This document shows positions 13,326 through 22,567 of a stretch of 29,480 nt of DNA, piece after piece. Made by a program: the position numbers and the translations under genes. The stretch's first letter is position 1. Each line of letters begins with the position of its first letter. This DNA comes from a virus: IMG/VR virus record IMGVR_UViG_3300030109_000596, positions 1 to 29,480 of that record; one strand, 5' to 3'. The notes below the pieces were generated by a model. That model saw only the letters and a list, made by a program, of their open reading frames with translations. It made no database searches and was not told the origin of the DNA.

Positions 13326-13860
13326 TAAAACTTATAATAATGTAATAGATACATTAACAGAAATAGCAGAAGATTATCATCAAATATCTACTGTTTCAGT
13401 TGGAGATATTTACGATATTAATTTGGAGAAGATGCAAAAATTCCCTTTGATGCATATAAATCCTATAAATGTAGAAACAGGTGATGCTACATTAACTTAT
13501 AATTTTCAAATATTCATAATGGATATGGTAACTGAAAAAAGTGATTGGCCTACACATGACCAAAGAGAAAATAGTAAATTAATTTACAATAAGACTAATG
13601 AACAAGAAGTATATAATCAAACGCTACATATAGGAATAGATATAATTGGAATATTAAGACATAGTTCCAAAATGTCAGCTTATGGTACAACTGATATTAA
13701 TGCTCCTATATATCATACAGAAGGTCAATATACTTTAGAGCCATTTCAAGAAAGATTTGACAACCTTTGTTGTGGGTGGGTTTTTAATTTGAATGTAGAA
13801 GTATTAAATGATTTTCAAACTTGTGATATACCATCTAATATGCAGGGGATAGGAAGATGA
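13312..13860 (+). CDS. Structural protein, probable tail/neck component, 182 aa
   Basis: A 182-residue protein without catalytic motifs. Its layout (VIDTLTEIAEDYHQISTVSVG, then MHINPINVETGDATLTYNFQ, and a C-terminal LCCGWVFNLNVEVLNDFQTC) is that of a beta-rich phage structural protein seen in flavobacterial siphoviruses near tail chaperones. A tail completion or terminator role is possible. It overlaps the chaperone frame by 14 bases and is coupled to a 22-codon frame at its end. Confidence 0.6.
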   Translation: MAVTNKTYNNVIDTLTEIAEDYHQISTVSVGDIYDINLEKMQKFPLMHINPINVETGDATLTYNFQIFIMDMVTEKSDWPTHDQRENSKLIYNKTNEQEVYNQTLHIGIDIIGILRHSSKMSAYGTTDINAPIYHTEGQYTLEPFQERFDNLCCGWVFNLNVEVLNDFQTCDIPSNMQGIGR

Positions 13861-13925
13861 TAAAATTTAAAATAGGTAAATATAAAATAGAAATAGGATT
13901 TTTTAAAATAACAATAAGATTATGA
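13857..13925 (+). CDS. 22-residue micro-ORF coupled on both sides by ATGA overlaps
   Basis: ATG 13857 overlaps the stop of the upstream gene (ATGA), and its own TGA (13923-13925) overlaps the ATG of the next gene (ATGA). It encodes 22 residues with an alternating Lys/hydrophobic pattern, including KIGKYKIEIGFFKITI, that looks like two or three short beta strands. Without it there would be a 61-base gap in an otherwise overlapping operon. The double ATGA overlap is unlikely to be chance. Confidence 0.55.
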   Translation: MIKFKIGKYKIEIGFFKITIRL

Positions 13926-14272
13926 AATATGAAGATGTATTAGAAGAATTAGAATCAATAAGTATAAAATTAGAATCTTATAATGATTATCCTCAGTCAG
14001 CAACTAACAATGCTAAACGTGCAAGAAAATGGAAAAAAGAAAATGGTAGTAAATGTGGCACAAGAGTTGGGTGGACAAGAAGTTCACAATTGGCAGATAA
14101 AAAACCTATAAGCAGAGATACAATAGCACGTATGGCATCATTTAAAAGACATCAACAACATAAAGATGTACCATATTCAGAAGGGTGTGGTGGTCTGATG
14201 TGGGATGCTTGGGGTGGGACTTCAGGTGTTAATTGGGCAATAAATAAATTAAAACAAATAGATAAAAAATAA
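13922..14272 (+). CDS. Conserved phage protein with TR-GWTRSSQLA / WGG motif, 116 aa
   Basis: The 116-residue product has an ordered set of motifs that I have seen in many phage head-region proteins: YPQSATNNAKRARKWKKENG, then GTRVGWTRSSQLADK, DTIARMASFKRHQQH and LMWDAWGGTSGVNWA. The segment occurs alone or fused to portals and proteases; its job is unproven. It follows the 22-codon frame with an ATGA overlap and precedes a structural gene by five bases. A role in head-tail assembly is inferred from context. Confidence 0.65.
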   Translation: MKYEDVLEELESISIKLESYNDYPQSATNNAKRARKWKKENGSKCGTRVGWTRSSQLADKKPISRDTIARMASFKRHQQHKDVPYSEGCGGLMWDAWGGTSGVNWAINKLKQIDKK

Positions 14273-14277
14273 AAATT

Positions 14278-14727
14278 ATGGCAGATTTAGTAACAACAAT
14301 AAGTGAGAGTGTCACTTTAAACGGAGCAGTCAGAGGTTCTACTAACTCAGTAACAACTTCAAATATTACTGATGTAATGGAGAGAATAGTAACTTGTGCG
14401 CACACAAATACAACAACAATAGCAATCTTTAATTCTACATCGCATGGAGCAGCAGGAGCATTAGATTTAGAGAACTGTAAATATATTCGTGTAACGAATT
14501 TAAGCGTTACGGAACATATGGATTTAGCAGTTGTAACCGAAAACACAAATTATCAAGTAGTAATAACAGCAGGGAATTCACATATATTATGTCAAGCAGA
14601 TACAGCGGCAATAGGTGAAGAAGATACAACTCCAGCTTTTGGAACTTTAGAAGATGTTACAAGTTTACAAATACGACCTAGAGGAACAGAAGATATTCAG
14701 GTTGAATTGTTTGTTGGATTATTGTAA
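14278..14727 (+). CDS. Virion structural protein, 149 aa
   Basis: A 149-residue beta-rich protein with repeated Thr-rich strands (MADLVTTISESVTLNG, TSNITDVMERIVTCAHTNTT) and VELFVGLL at the end. There is no enzyme motif. Composition and position among tail genes support a small virion protein, maybe a decoration, tail or fibre-associated subunit. It is coupled to the next gene by a one-base overlap (TAATG). Specific role unknown. Confidence 0.6.
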   Translation: MADLVTTISESVTLNGAVRGSTNSVTTSNITDVMERIVTCAHTNTTTIAIFNSTSHGAAGALDLENCKYIRVTNLSVTEHMDLAVVTENTNYQVVITAGNSHILCQADTAAIGEEDTTPAFGTLEDVTSLQIRPRGTEDIQVELFVGLL

Positions 14728-15260
14728 TGAAAACACAAAATATAGAAAGGTATTTGAATAGCTTTGGTAAATATATTATCAAGCAATCAAGAACAAATCT
14801 TACTAAAGGTAAAAAAAACGTAAGTAAAGACTTATACAATTCTTTGCAATTTCAAGTTTTACCTGATAAAAAAGGATTTGTAATACAATTTTCTATGGCT
14901 GAATATGGAACATTTGTAGACAAAGGTGTTTCAGGAAATGATAAGAAAAGGGAATACAAGGATTATCTTGGCAAAAAAGTATCTAGTCCTTATAAGTATA
15001 CAACAAGACAACCTCCTTCAGGAATATTAGAAAAGTGGATAAGTGCAAGAGGATTAAAAGGAAGAAATGCAAAAGGTAGATTCATAACAAATAAATCATT
15101 TGCTTTTTTAATAGCAAGAAGTATCAAAGCAAAAGGAATAAAAGGAATTAGCTTCTTTCAAAGGCCAATGGAATTAGGATTAAAAAAGTTTGGTGGTGAT
15201 TTATTAAATGCACTAAAGGGAGATATTAAAGAAAGTTTAAATAAAACAATAGTAAAATAA
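14727..15260 (+). CDS. HK97 gp10-like neck / tail completion protein, 177 aa
   Basis: A 177-residue protein. SMAEYGTFVDKGVSG around 57-71 and SFAFLIARSIKAKGIKGISF followed by FQRPMELGLKKF match the pattern of gp10/HK97-like minor tail or neck proteins, which join the head to the tail. The gene lies between a small structural gene and the large tail proteins, consistent with this. It overlaps the next gene by one base. Confidence 0.7.
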   Translation: MKTQNIERYLNSFGKYIIKQSRTNLTKGKKNVSKDLYNSLQFQVLPDKKGFVIQFSMAEYGTFVDKGVSGNDKKREYKDYLGKKVSSPYKYTTRQPPSGILEKWISARGLKGRNAKGRFITNKSFAFLIARSIKAKGIKGISFFQRPMELGLKKFGGDLLNALKGDIKESLNKTIVK

Positions 15261-16681
15261 TGGCAACATCAATAATAGAACAAGAACCAAAATATTATTC
15301 GCTACCTGTAGGACAACCTATAATATTTGTAATCTCAAATGATACAGCAGTCGCTAATGAATCAAATGTAATGTTTTTCGCAGATGTACATATATCATCA
15401 GAAGGCCCTCCTAATTTAAGTGTAGGAGATAAAATTATTGGTAGATTCCAAACTACACCTAACAATAAAGGTGTCGGAATGTTTGACTTTTCTAGTGTGG
15501 TTGAAAATTTTGTAAGTGCAGATGTCGGTGCTAGTCCTAACGCAAAGCATGATGAGTTTGGTGCAGCATCTGCCACTTTAAATGAGTCATATCCAATACA
15601 TATAATAGACAAATATTCTTATAGTTTAAACTCTGTAAGATTTATGAAGATTCAATTTGGTGTACAATATTTAGATACAACAAGTACCCCTCCTGCTGTT
15701 GTGGTTGATACTACGACATTAGTTAATACAACAGGTACTTATAAATTAATGAATGGCTATTTGAAAGAAACTGATGAACTGGAAACAACATCTACTAAAT
15801 TCGGATATAATATAATTTCTAAATTCGCATTAGCAACTACCTCAAAGTCTTTTTTATCAAATATGCCTACTACATTATATTGCGATATTGATGACTATGG
15901 TACAATAGCAATGTATACTCCTAATTCTACTTCAGGGGGCTTCACTCATATGGAATTAGAATACGTATGGGGAGATGGTTCAGGCTCTCAAACTGTAGAT
16001 GTAAATAGAGGAAATGGTAATGGAGCTTGGGCTGCATGGAGTTTAATAGCTACAAACTGTCAATTATATTTTTCTCCTTTCCCTGCTAATTTAAATGCGT
16101 GGGAACCTATTTTTCAAGGGGAATATACTTCAGGGAAAATTAAAGGAGGTTTGATAAGAGTTAGGGCAATGAATGGTGTTCAGCAATATAGTAAACAATA
16201 CACTATAAAAGTAAATTGTGATGAAGAGAAAGGATATGAACCTATTAGATTAGCTTGGTTAAATCAGTGGGGTGCTTATGATTATTGGACATTTAATAAA
16301 AAATCAATCAACAGTATTAATAGTTCACCTACTACTTGGAATCAATTATCGGGAACTTGGGGTGAATCTAAATATGCACCAAGATGGCAGGGAGGAGAAA
16401 AGAATCTTAGAATGAATAGCAAAGAAAGATATAGAATCAATACAGATTTTATTGGAGAAGAGTATAATGTTATGTTTGAGGAAATGATAAATAGTCCAAT
16501 AGTATACAAAATAAGGCCATATCATTTAACTAATTTTAATTATGCACATAATTCAAAACTAGTACAATCTGTAAGAGTTTTGACAAATTCATTTACTAAA
16601 AAAACAAGAGCAAATGACAAATTAATCCAATATGGTTTTGAGATAGAATTGTCTAAAACATTAAAAACTCAATCTGTCTAA
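15260..16681 (+). CDS. Tail structural protein, 473 aa
   Basis: A 473-residue beta-rich protein with no signal peptide. Recognisable stretches are EPKYYSLPVGQPIIFVISND, a GTYKLMNGYLKETDELETTS region, WLNQWGAYDYWTFNKKS and a C-terminal RVLTNSFTKKTRANDKLIQ. It is the type of protein found before the tail-tip gene in flavobacterial siphoviruses; the WLN-WGAYDYWTF segment is conserved among them as I remember it. A distal tail or baseplate component is likely. It overlaps the next gene by one base. Confidence 0.6.
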   Translation: MATSIIEQEPKYYSLPVGQPIIFVISNDTAVANESNVMFFADVHISSEGPPNLSVGDKIIGRFQTTPNNKGVGMFDFSSVVENFVSADVGASPNAKHDEFGAASATLNESYPIHIIDKYSYSLNSVRFMKIQFGVQYLDTTSTPPAVVVDTTTLVNTTGTYKLMNGYLKETDELETTSTKFGYNIISKFALATTSKSFLSNMPTTLYCDIDDYGTIAMYTPNSTSGGFTHMELEYVWGDGSGSQTVDVNRGNGNGAWAAWSLIATNCQLYFSPFPANLNAWEPIFQGEYTSGKIKGGLIRVRAMNGVQQYSKQYTIKVNCDEEKGYEPIRLAWLNQWGAYDYWTFNKKSINSINSSPTTWNQLSGTWGESKYAPRWQGGEKNLRMNSKERYRINTDFIGEEYNVMFEEMINSPIVYKIRPYHLTNFNYAHNSKLVQSVRVLTNSFTKKTRANDKLIQYGFEIELSKTLKTQSV

Positions 16682-19425
16682 TGGCATTGCAATTAATAGT
16701 TTATAATCAAAATACTAAACAAGGGTTTGGTTCTGATATTAATACTGAATTTGAATTAACAACAGATGGACAAATATTTGTTACTGTAAATGATGTGCCA
16801 ATTGAAACAAACACCACAGCTTTTGGAATGTTAGCAAATTGGAATAATCTTGATGTACCTATAAATACTTGGCGCAAATTTTCATCTGATGCTACTGACC
16901 CCATTACTGCAAGTGATAATACTGTAACCTTTGCAGATGCTGGTTCAGGTATTGCTCAAACAATTTCTCAATTAGAAATAGGACAAACTTATAATGTAGA
17001 TTTAAATACTGCTTCAGGAAGTTTTAAAACTACAATAGGATATAATATTGAAGGTCAAGTACAACTTCTTAATTCTGATTTTCTTGGTTTTCAGACCTCA
17101 GAGATAGGAAACAACATATTTAGTTTTACTGCACCGACTACTGAAATGTTTATGTTTTTTGAAGCAACAACACCAGCAACTGTTTTAAATTCGGTTTCTA
17201 TTACAGGGGCACCAGTAGTGCCATCAGGAGCAATTGGAGTTTTATATGGTGAAAAAAGCATATGTGACTTATATACTGAAGAATCTATTCCTTTAGTGCT
17301 TAGTATAGATGATTTTAAAAATGCAGCAGAACAAACTCAATCATATTCCAAAGCATTTGATTTGCCAGGCACAAAAAAAAATAATGTTATATTTAGCTAC
17401 ATATTTGAAATAACTAGAAGTTGGCAATCTATTAATTTCAATCCTTATATAAAAACAAAATGTGAGTTAAAAGAAGATGGTTTTTTAATCTTTGAAGGTT
17501 ATCTACAATTATTAAATATTAAAGACAAAGAAGGTGAAATAAGTTATAGTGTTAATATTTATTCTGAAGTTATTACTCTTGCCGATATTTTAAAAACTAG
17601 AACCTTTGCTCAATTAAATACAGTATTTGAGGAATTAGAACACCCATATGATAAAAATCAAATCAAATATAGTTGGAATGATTCAGGAACAGGAATAACT
17701 TGGGATAACCCAAGTACATCAGGGTTTAGAGATTATGCTACTTTAAAATATCCTTTTGTAGATTGGACACATCAATATTCTACAGATATTTTAGGACAGC
17801 CAATGTTATCTACTTTAGAAACAGCATTTAGACCTTGGATTCAAATATACTATTTAATAAATGTAATATTTGAAAGTTTACCACAATTCAAATATACAAG
17901 TACATTTTTTGAAACTGATGAATTCAAAAAGTTATATATGGATTTTAATTGGGGTTCAGGGAATGGCCCTTTGAATATATCTAATACAGTTGGGGCAAAT
18001 TGGATGAATGTAGGTTCACCATGGTATGCAGGAAATGGAGTGTGGACACCTTTGTTATTAAATACACCACAACAAGAATTATTAGATATTGGGTACAGTT
18101 CTTCCCCTATTTCTGGAACATTTACATCTTCAAATGATAATACAGTCTATTCTATTAATTATACTTGGTATTTAGAATTGAATTCTACAGCAGATGTTAA
18201 TTTTAGATGGTTAATAACAAGAGTAAGTGGTTTAACAGAAGAAATAGCACTAGAAAATAATGTAGGAGTAGGTATGGGATATTTTACAATATCAGGCTGG
18301 TATGATTTTACCTTAAATCAGGGAGATACTTTAGTCCCACAATTCATGAGTAATGATGTATTTGTTCTTGAAGAAGTTGTTAATTTACAATCTGTATCTA
18401 TTCAAGCAACAGTAGCTAGTACAACATCATCTTCTATGCTTCAAAATTTAAGAGGGGAATTAAATCAATGGGATTTTCTTAAAGGGATAATGACTATGTT
18501 CAATTTAGTGAGTGTTCCTGACAAAGATAATCCAAATAATATTATAATTGAAACATATGATACTATTTTCAATAATAGCACAAACACAGGGACTACTTCA
18601 GATTTATCATTAGCAGGTAGAGGAATTAAGCATGATTGGACAGAAAAAATTGATGTATCACAAATATCTTTAACACCTTTAGATATTGCTGCAAAAGTTG
18701 TATTAAAATATGAAAATGATACTGGAGATTATATTGCACAAAGTTATAAAAGTGGAACAGGAGGAATAGAATATGGGGCTTATTATCAAGACTTTAGCTC
18801 TTTTTATAATATATTAGAAGGAACAAATGAAATAGTTGCATCACCTTTTGCTCCTACAATTTCAAAAATGTTAGACCCATCTTGGGCTCAATTAGTAACT
18901 CCTGCAATTTATTCTTATAATTCTGATGATGATACTTCTGAAGGGTTTGATAATTTACCAAGAATATGCTATAACAATGGGAAAGTAACTATGAATTCTT
19001 TTACCTATTACATACCTGCACAAGCAGGATTTGCAAGTGAAGACCAACCAGGATATTTGCAATTCAGTCATTTAACAGATGTACCCACAATTGTAAGTAC
19101 TCCTCCTGCTTCAACTGACACTAATGATTTTAATTTTGGTGAATCTCAATATTTGTTAGGTCTTGGGGATACTTCAGTAAATAATTTAACTAATAGATTT
19201 TGGTTACCTTATTTAATGGAACTGTATCATCCTGACACTAAAACAATGACATTAAAAGTTAACTTAACTCCTTCTGATATAGCAACATTTAAATTTAATG
19301 AAACTGTATTTATAAAAAATAGACAATTTAGAGTAAATAAAATAGAATACCAAGCAGGTCAATTATCTACAGTGGAATTTGTTTTAATAAATGATTGGCT
19401 AAAAGGTAGAATTGGAGATGGATAA
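16681..19425 (+). CDS. Large tail-tip / hub-like protein, 914 aa
   Basis: The largest protein in the genome (914 residues). Around 197-310 it has YTEESIPLVLSIDDFKNAAE, then YSKAFDLPGTKKNN and KTKCELKEDGFLIFEGYLQL, a hub/baseplate-like beta domain. The N-terminal 190 residues contain an IEIGQTYNVDLNTASGSF-type carbohydrate-module-like insertion (about 75-175). The C-terminal part (about 600-900) has WDFLKGIMTMFNLVSVPD and KNRQFRVNKIEYQAGQLST, typical of tail hub proteins. It likely forms the tail tip that contacts the host. No peptidoglycan hydrolase motif is visible. Confidence 0.65.
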   Translation: MALQLIVYNQNTKQGFGSDINTEFELTTDGQIFVTVNDVPIETNTTAFGMLANWNNLDVPINTWRKFSSDATDPITASDNTVTFADAGSGIAQTISQLEIGQTYNVDLNTASGSFKTTIGYNIEGQVQLLNSDFLGFQTSEIGNNIFSFTAPTTEMFMFFEATTPATVLNSVSITGAPVVPSGAIGVLYGEKSICDLYTEESIPLVLSIDDFKNAAEQTQSYSKAFDLPGTKKNNVIFSYIFEITRSWQSINFNPYIKTKCELKEDGFLIFEGYLQLLNIKDKEGEISYSVNIYSEVITLADILKTRTFAQLNTVFEELEHPYDKNQIKYSWNDSGTGITWDNPSTSGFRDYATLKYPFVDWTHQYSTDILGQPMLSTLETAFRPWIQIYYLINVIFESLPQFKYTSTFFETDEFKKLYMDFNWGSGNGPLNISNTVGANWMNVGSPWYAGNGVWTPLLLNTPQQELLDIGYSSSPISGTFTSSNDNTVYSINYTWYLELNSTADVNFRWLITRVSGLTEEIALENNVGVGMGYFTISGWYDFTLNQGDTLVPQFMSNDVFVLEEVVNLQSVSIQATVASTTSSSMLQNLRGELNQWDFLKGIMTMFNLVSVPDKDNPNNIIIETYDTIFNNSTNTGTTSDLSLAGRGIKHDWTEKIDVSQISLTPLDIAAKVVLKYENDTGDYIAQSYKSGTGGIEYGAYYQDFSSFYNILEGTNEIVASPFAPTISKMLDPSWAQLVTPAIYSYNSDDDTSEGFDNLPRICYNNGKVTMNSFTYYIPAQAGFASEDQPGYLQFSHLTDVPTIVSTPPASTDTNDFNFGESQYLLGLGDTSVNNLTNRFWLPYLMELYHPDTKTMTLKVNLTPSDIATFKFNETVFIKNRQFRVNKIEYQAGQLSTVEFVLINDWLKGRIGDG

Positions 19426-19437
19426 AAAACAAAAAAT

Positions 19438-20292
19438 ATGACACAAATACCTTATTTACCAAATTATAAAATAAAACCAAAAGTTGTTTCGCGAGTTGGT
19501 CAAGTTACATTTACAGATGGAACAAATGATGTTATGCCTAACCAAAAACAATGTGAAGCTTATGGCTACACTTATGATAAAGCAACAGGGACTTGTAGAG
19601 CTTTCACATATAACTCACAATTAATACAAAGAACTAGTGAAACTAATAATAGGAAGCAGGGTGATAATAATGTAACTGAAGCAGGAACTTTAAATGCTTC
19701 AATAATGGGGGAAGATAATTTTATTAGAAGGGGTTCAAAAAATAATTCAGTAACAGGAACAAATAATGAAGTAAATAAAAAAGTATTAAATACAGCAAGT
19801 ATAGGACAAGGCGCAAATGCAATAATGAATAATTCTATTGTATTAGGTGGTAATAATTCCACAGATAGAATAGGCACAAGACAAACTTGGACAGTTATGT
19901 ATGGAGGTCAGACTACAGACAATTCAACAGTAGATATTTATCCAAACAACACAGCATTAACTTTTTTTCAGCCACAAGCAAATAGATTATATTATTTCCA
20001 ATCAGAAACAATGGCAGTAAGAATAGGGGGTGCAAGTGGTTCAGGAGCAGTTGGTGACTTTAAGGCTTGGGTTGAACGTGGGGTTGTTAAGTGTAATGGA
20101 ACAGGAACACTAAGTATAGAAAGGTCAAGAACATCTCCTGCTAGTAATGGGACAACAACAGGATGGGTTGCTACTAATGCAGTAAGTGGTTCTAATTTTA
20201 GACAAACAGTAAAAGGAGTAAATAATATGACAATAGAATGGGTAAGCACAATTAAATTTATGCAATTAAGTACAGGTGTAACATTACCTTAA
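19438..20292 (+). CDS. Trimeric fibre-like protein with YadA/Hia-type repeats, 284 aa
   Basis: A 284-residue protein. Residues about 85-145 contain a run of short turns (ASIMGEDN, NSVTGTNN, ASIGQGAN, SIVLGGNN) like the left-handed beta-roll repeats of YadA-type adhesins and trimeric phage fibres. Two Cys (CEAYGYTYDKATGTC) precede them. The C-terminal half, rich in Gly, Thr and Trp, could be a receptor-binding head. A receptor-binding fibre at the tail tip is the best reading, supported by the tail-tip gene just before it. Confidence 0.6.
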   Translation: MTQIPYLPNYKIKPKVVSRVGQVTFTDGTNDVMPNQKQCEAYGYTYDKATGTCRAFTYNSQLIQRTSETNNRKQGDNNVTEAGTLNASIMGEDNFIRRGSKNNSVTGTNNEVNKKVLNTASIGQGANAIMNNSIVLGGNNSTDRIGTRQTWTVMYGGQTTDNSTVDIYPNNTALTFFQPQANRLYYFQSETMAVRIGGASGSGAVGDFKAWVERGVVKCNGTGTLSIERSRTSPASNGTTTGWVATNAVSGSNFRQTVKGVNNMTIEWVSTIKFMQLSTGVTLP

Positions 20293-20305
20293 AAAAAATA
20301 AAGAT

Positions 20306-21781
20306 ATGGCAAGTAAATCAGATACATATACATTTAATGTAAAATCAAATATAGGAGAAACAACTAAAGATGCTAGTTCATTAGCAGGTGAGTTTAAAAT
20401 AATGGGTGTGTCATTAAATTCTGTTAAAGCAGGATTTGTATCAGTTGGTAAAACAGCAAAAGCATCATTTGCAACTATTAAAGCAGGTATAATGTCAACA
20501 GGTATAGGAGCATTACTTATTGCTGTTGGTTCTTTAGTTACATTTTTTACAAATACTAAACGAGGAGCTGACCAATTAGACCAAGCATTCACAGCAATGG
20601 GAGCTACTATTGATGTGTTAAAAGATAGGTTAAGTAAAGTGGGAGAAGCATTATCATTTGTATTTTCAGGAGAGTTTAAAAAAGCAGGAGAAGCTTTAAA
20701 AGGAACATTTTCAGGTATAGCTGATGAAGTAGAACGAGAAGTATCAGCGATGGTTGCATTAAAGAAAAGAACACAAGAACTTAGAGATGCAGATATGGAG
20801 TTTATGGTTCAAAAAGCTAAGACTAGACAAGAGATAGAAAAGGCTAGATTAATTGCAGAAGATGAAACAAAATCAGCATCAGAAAGATTATCTAATCTTA
20901 AAAAAGCATTAGAATTAGAAGCAGAAACAACACAACAAGAACTTGTACTTGCTAGAGAAAGAATGAAAATTCAAGAAGAAGAAATGGCATTAAGTGAAAA
21001 CTCTGCTGAAGATGAACAAAGATTAGCACAATTAAAAACAGAAATTATAGAAAAGGAAACTGCATCTATTAAAATGAGAAGAAGGGTTGTTACTGAAGTT
21101 AATAGTTTAGAAAGAGAAATACAAGCAGAAGAAAAAGCAAGAGCTGATGAAAAACAAGCAATATTAGATGCAGAAATTGCTGCACAAATAAAAGCTAATG
21201 ATGAATGGAATAAAGCACAAGAAGAAAAATATAAGAAAGAAGTAGAAGCAGCAAAAAAAGCAGCAGATGAAAAGATAGCAGAAGCAAAAAGAGTAGCAAA
21301 AGAAGAAGAAGATATTTCAAAAGCTGTTGAAGATGCAAAAATTGGATTAATAAAACAAGGATTTGGAATGGCACAAAGTTTAGCAGGAGAAAATGCTGCA
21401 TTATCAAAAGGAGTTGCCGTTGCACAAACAGTATATTCTACTCAACAAGCAATAATGGCAGCATTAGGAGCAACTTCTGTTGGTGATAAATTACTTCCTT
21501 ATCCTTTGAGATTAGCTAATGCAATTGGGGCAGGAGTTATGGGAGCAGCATCTATAGCTAAAATTATGTCAACAAATCCTACTGGTGGAGGTGGTGGTGG
21601 AGGAGGAGGAGTATCAGGAGTAAGTGCTTCAAGTGGAACACCATCTCCTCAAATGATGTCAGGCGAAGTAGATTTAACAGGATTATCTGCTCCTGAACCT
21701 GTAAGGGCTTATGTAATGACAGATGAAATGACTAATAGTCAAGAGCAACTTGCTAGTATAAGACGTAGGGCTACAATTTAA
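20306..21781 (+). CDS. Tape measure protein, 491 aa
   Basis: A 491-residue protein with the usual order: an N-terminal GEFKIMGVSLNSVKAGFVSV-type segment, a hydrophobic stretch GIGALLIAVGSLVTFF near 66-81, a long charged coiled coil from about 120 to 360 (Glu/Lys/Arg/Ala heptads), then a Gly/Ala helical region and nine consecutive Gly near 431-439. Tape measure proteins set tail length; at about 1.5 A per residue this one would give a tail of roughly 70-75 nm, which is a rule-of-thumb estimate. It follows the fibre gene, an unusual order because tape measure usually precedes the tail-tip genes. Confidence 0.85.
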   Translation: MASKSDTYTFNVKSNIGETTKDASSLAGEFKIMGVSLNSVKAGFVSVGKTAKASFATIKAGIMSTGIGALLIAVGSLVTFFTNTKRGADQLDQAFTAMGATIDVLKDRLSKVGEALSFVFSGEFKKAGEALKGTFSGIADEVEREVSAMVALKKRTQELRDADMEFMVQKAKTRQEIEKARLIAEDETKSASERLSNLKKALELEAETTQQELVLARERMKIQEEEMALSENSAEDEQRLAQLKTEIIEKETASIKMRRRVVTEVNSLEREIQAEEKARADEKQAILDAEIAAQIKANDEWNKAQEEKYKKEVEAAKKAADEKIAEAKRVAKEEEDISKAVEDAKIGLIKQGFGMAQSLAGENAALSKGVAVAQTVYSTQQAIMAALGATSVGDKLLPYPLRLANAIGAGVMGAASIAKIMSTNPTGGGGGGGGGVSGVSASSGTPSPQMMSGEVDLTGLSAPEPVRAYVMTDEMTNSQEQLASIRRRATI

Positions 21782-21801
21782 AAATCAAATAAATAATAAC
21801 T

Positions 21802-21817
21802 TAATCTATATATAAAT
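21802..21817 (+). promoter_or_regulatory. TCTATA-core AT motif before protease gene
   Basis: TAATCTATATATAAAT lies directly before ATG 21818, in one of the few gaps (36 bases) of the late region. It resembles the words at 12527-12546 and 24958-24975. It may be a late promoter or translation leader, and the match is short. Confidence 0.3.
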
Positions 21818-22543
21818 ATGCCGTGTAAAAAATGTAAAGATGGAAAAGTCAAATGGGGAAACACAGGAAGCTGTGAATATGATACCATTGAAGAATGTGA
21901 AGAAGCAAATAAAGATTATTACGAAAATCTAAAAACAACAGGGATTAGAGAATTAATTATTGCAAATGAAAATGAAGAATTAGCTATTGATGCTATTTCT
22001 TTAGTATCATCTCCTGCAATTGAACAAGATTTTGTTTTTTTTGGCAAAGAGAAAAATAACTTAACTTTTGCAAAGGTAGATGAAGAAAAGAGAATGTTAG
22101 TTTCTCCTGCATTGATACCTAATAAGCAAATATTTAGATACGACCCAAATACTGATTCTGAATACTATGTTTATTTTAGTCCTGAAACAGTACGTAAGGC
22201 TTCTGAACTTTATTTAAAGCATAACAATCATCATAAAGCAACGTATGAACATCAAGACAGAGTTAGTGGAGTTTTGACAGTTGAATCTTGGATAAAAGAA
22301 GGCGACCAAGATAAATCAAAGTTATACGGATATGATTTACCTAATGGAACTTGGTTTGTAAAAATGAAAATTAACAATGATGAATTATGGTCTAAAGTTA
22401 AGGATGGTTCTTTAAAAGGATTATCTATTGAAGGCTACTTTACAGATAAGATGGAAAAAATGGCTGAAAAAGAACCAACAAATGAAGAAATACTATCAGC
22501 ACTTAACGAAATAATAAACGAAAATCAAACAAAATCAAAATAA
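21818..22543 (+). CDS. Prohead maturation protease (XkdF / Peptidase_S78_2-like) with N-terminal Cys domain
   Basis: A 241-residue protein. Residues 48-215 fit XkdF-like putative prohead serine proteases: AIDAISLVSSPAIEQDF, EKRMLVSPALIPNKQIFRYD, a candidate catalytic His in KATYEHQDRVSG (H145) and Ser in GSLKGLSIEGYF (S203). It should cut scaffold and capsid subunits during head maturation. The first 30 residues form an extra Cys motif (MPCKKCKDG, GSCEYD, EECEEAN; four Cys) not needed for the protease and maybe binding zinc. It is followed by scaffold and capsid genes, as expected. Confidence 0.8.
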   Translation: MPCKKCKDGKVKWGNTGSCEYDTIEECEEANKDYYENLKTTGIRELIIANENEELAIDAISLVSSPAIEQDFVFFGKEKNNLTFAKVDEEKRMLVSPALIPNKQIFRYDPNTDSEYYVYFSPETVRKASELYLKHNNHHKATYEHQDRVSGVLTVESWIKEGDQDKSKLYGYDLPNGTWFVKMKINNDELWSKVKDGSLKGLSIEGYFTDKMEKMAEKEPTNEEILSALNEIINENQTKSK

Positions 22544-22567
22544 ATCTATAATATTAAAAAAGAAACT

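Noticed and set aside
21590-21612. GGT/GGA triplet run in the tape measure gene as a regulatory repeat
   Set aside because: It encodes nine consecutive glycines, a flexible linker common before tape measure C-termini.
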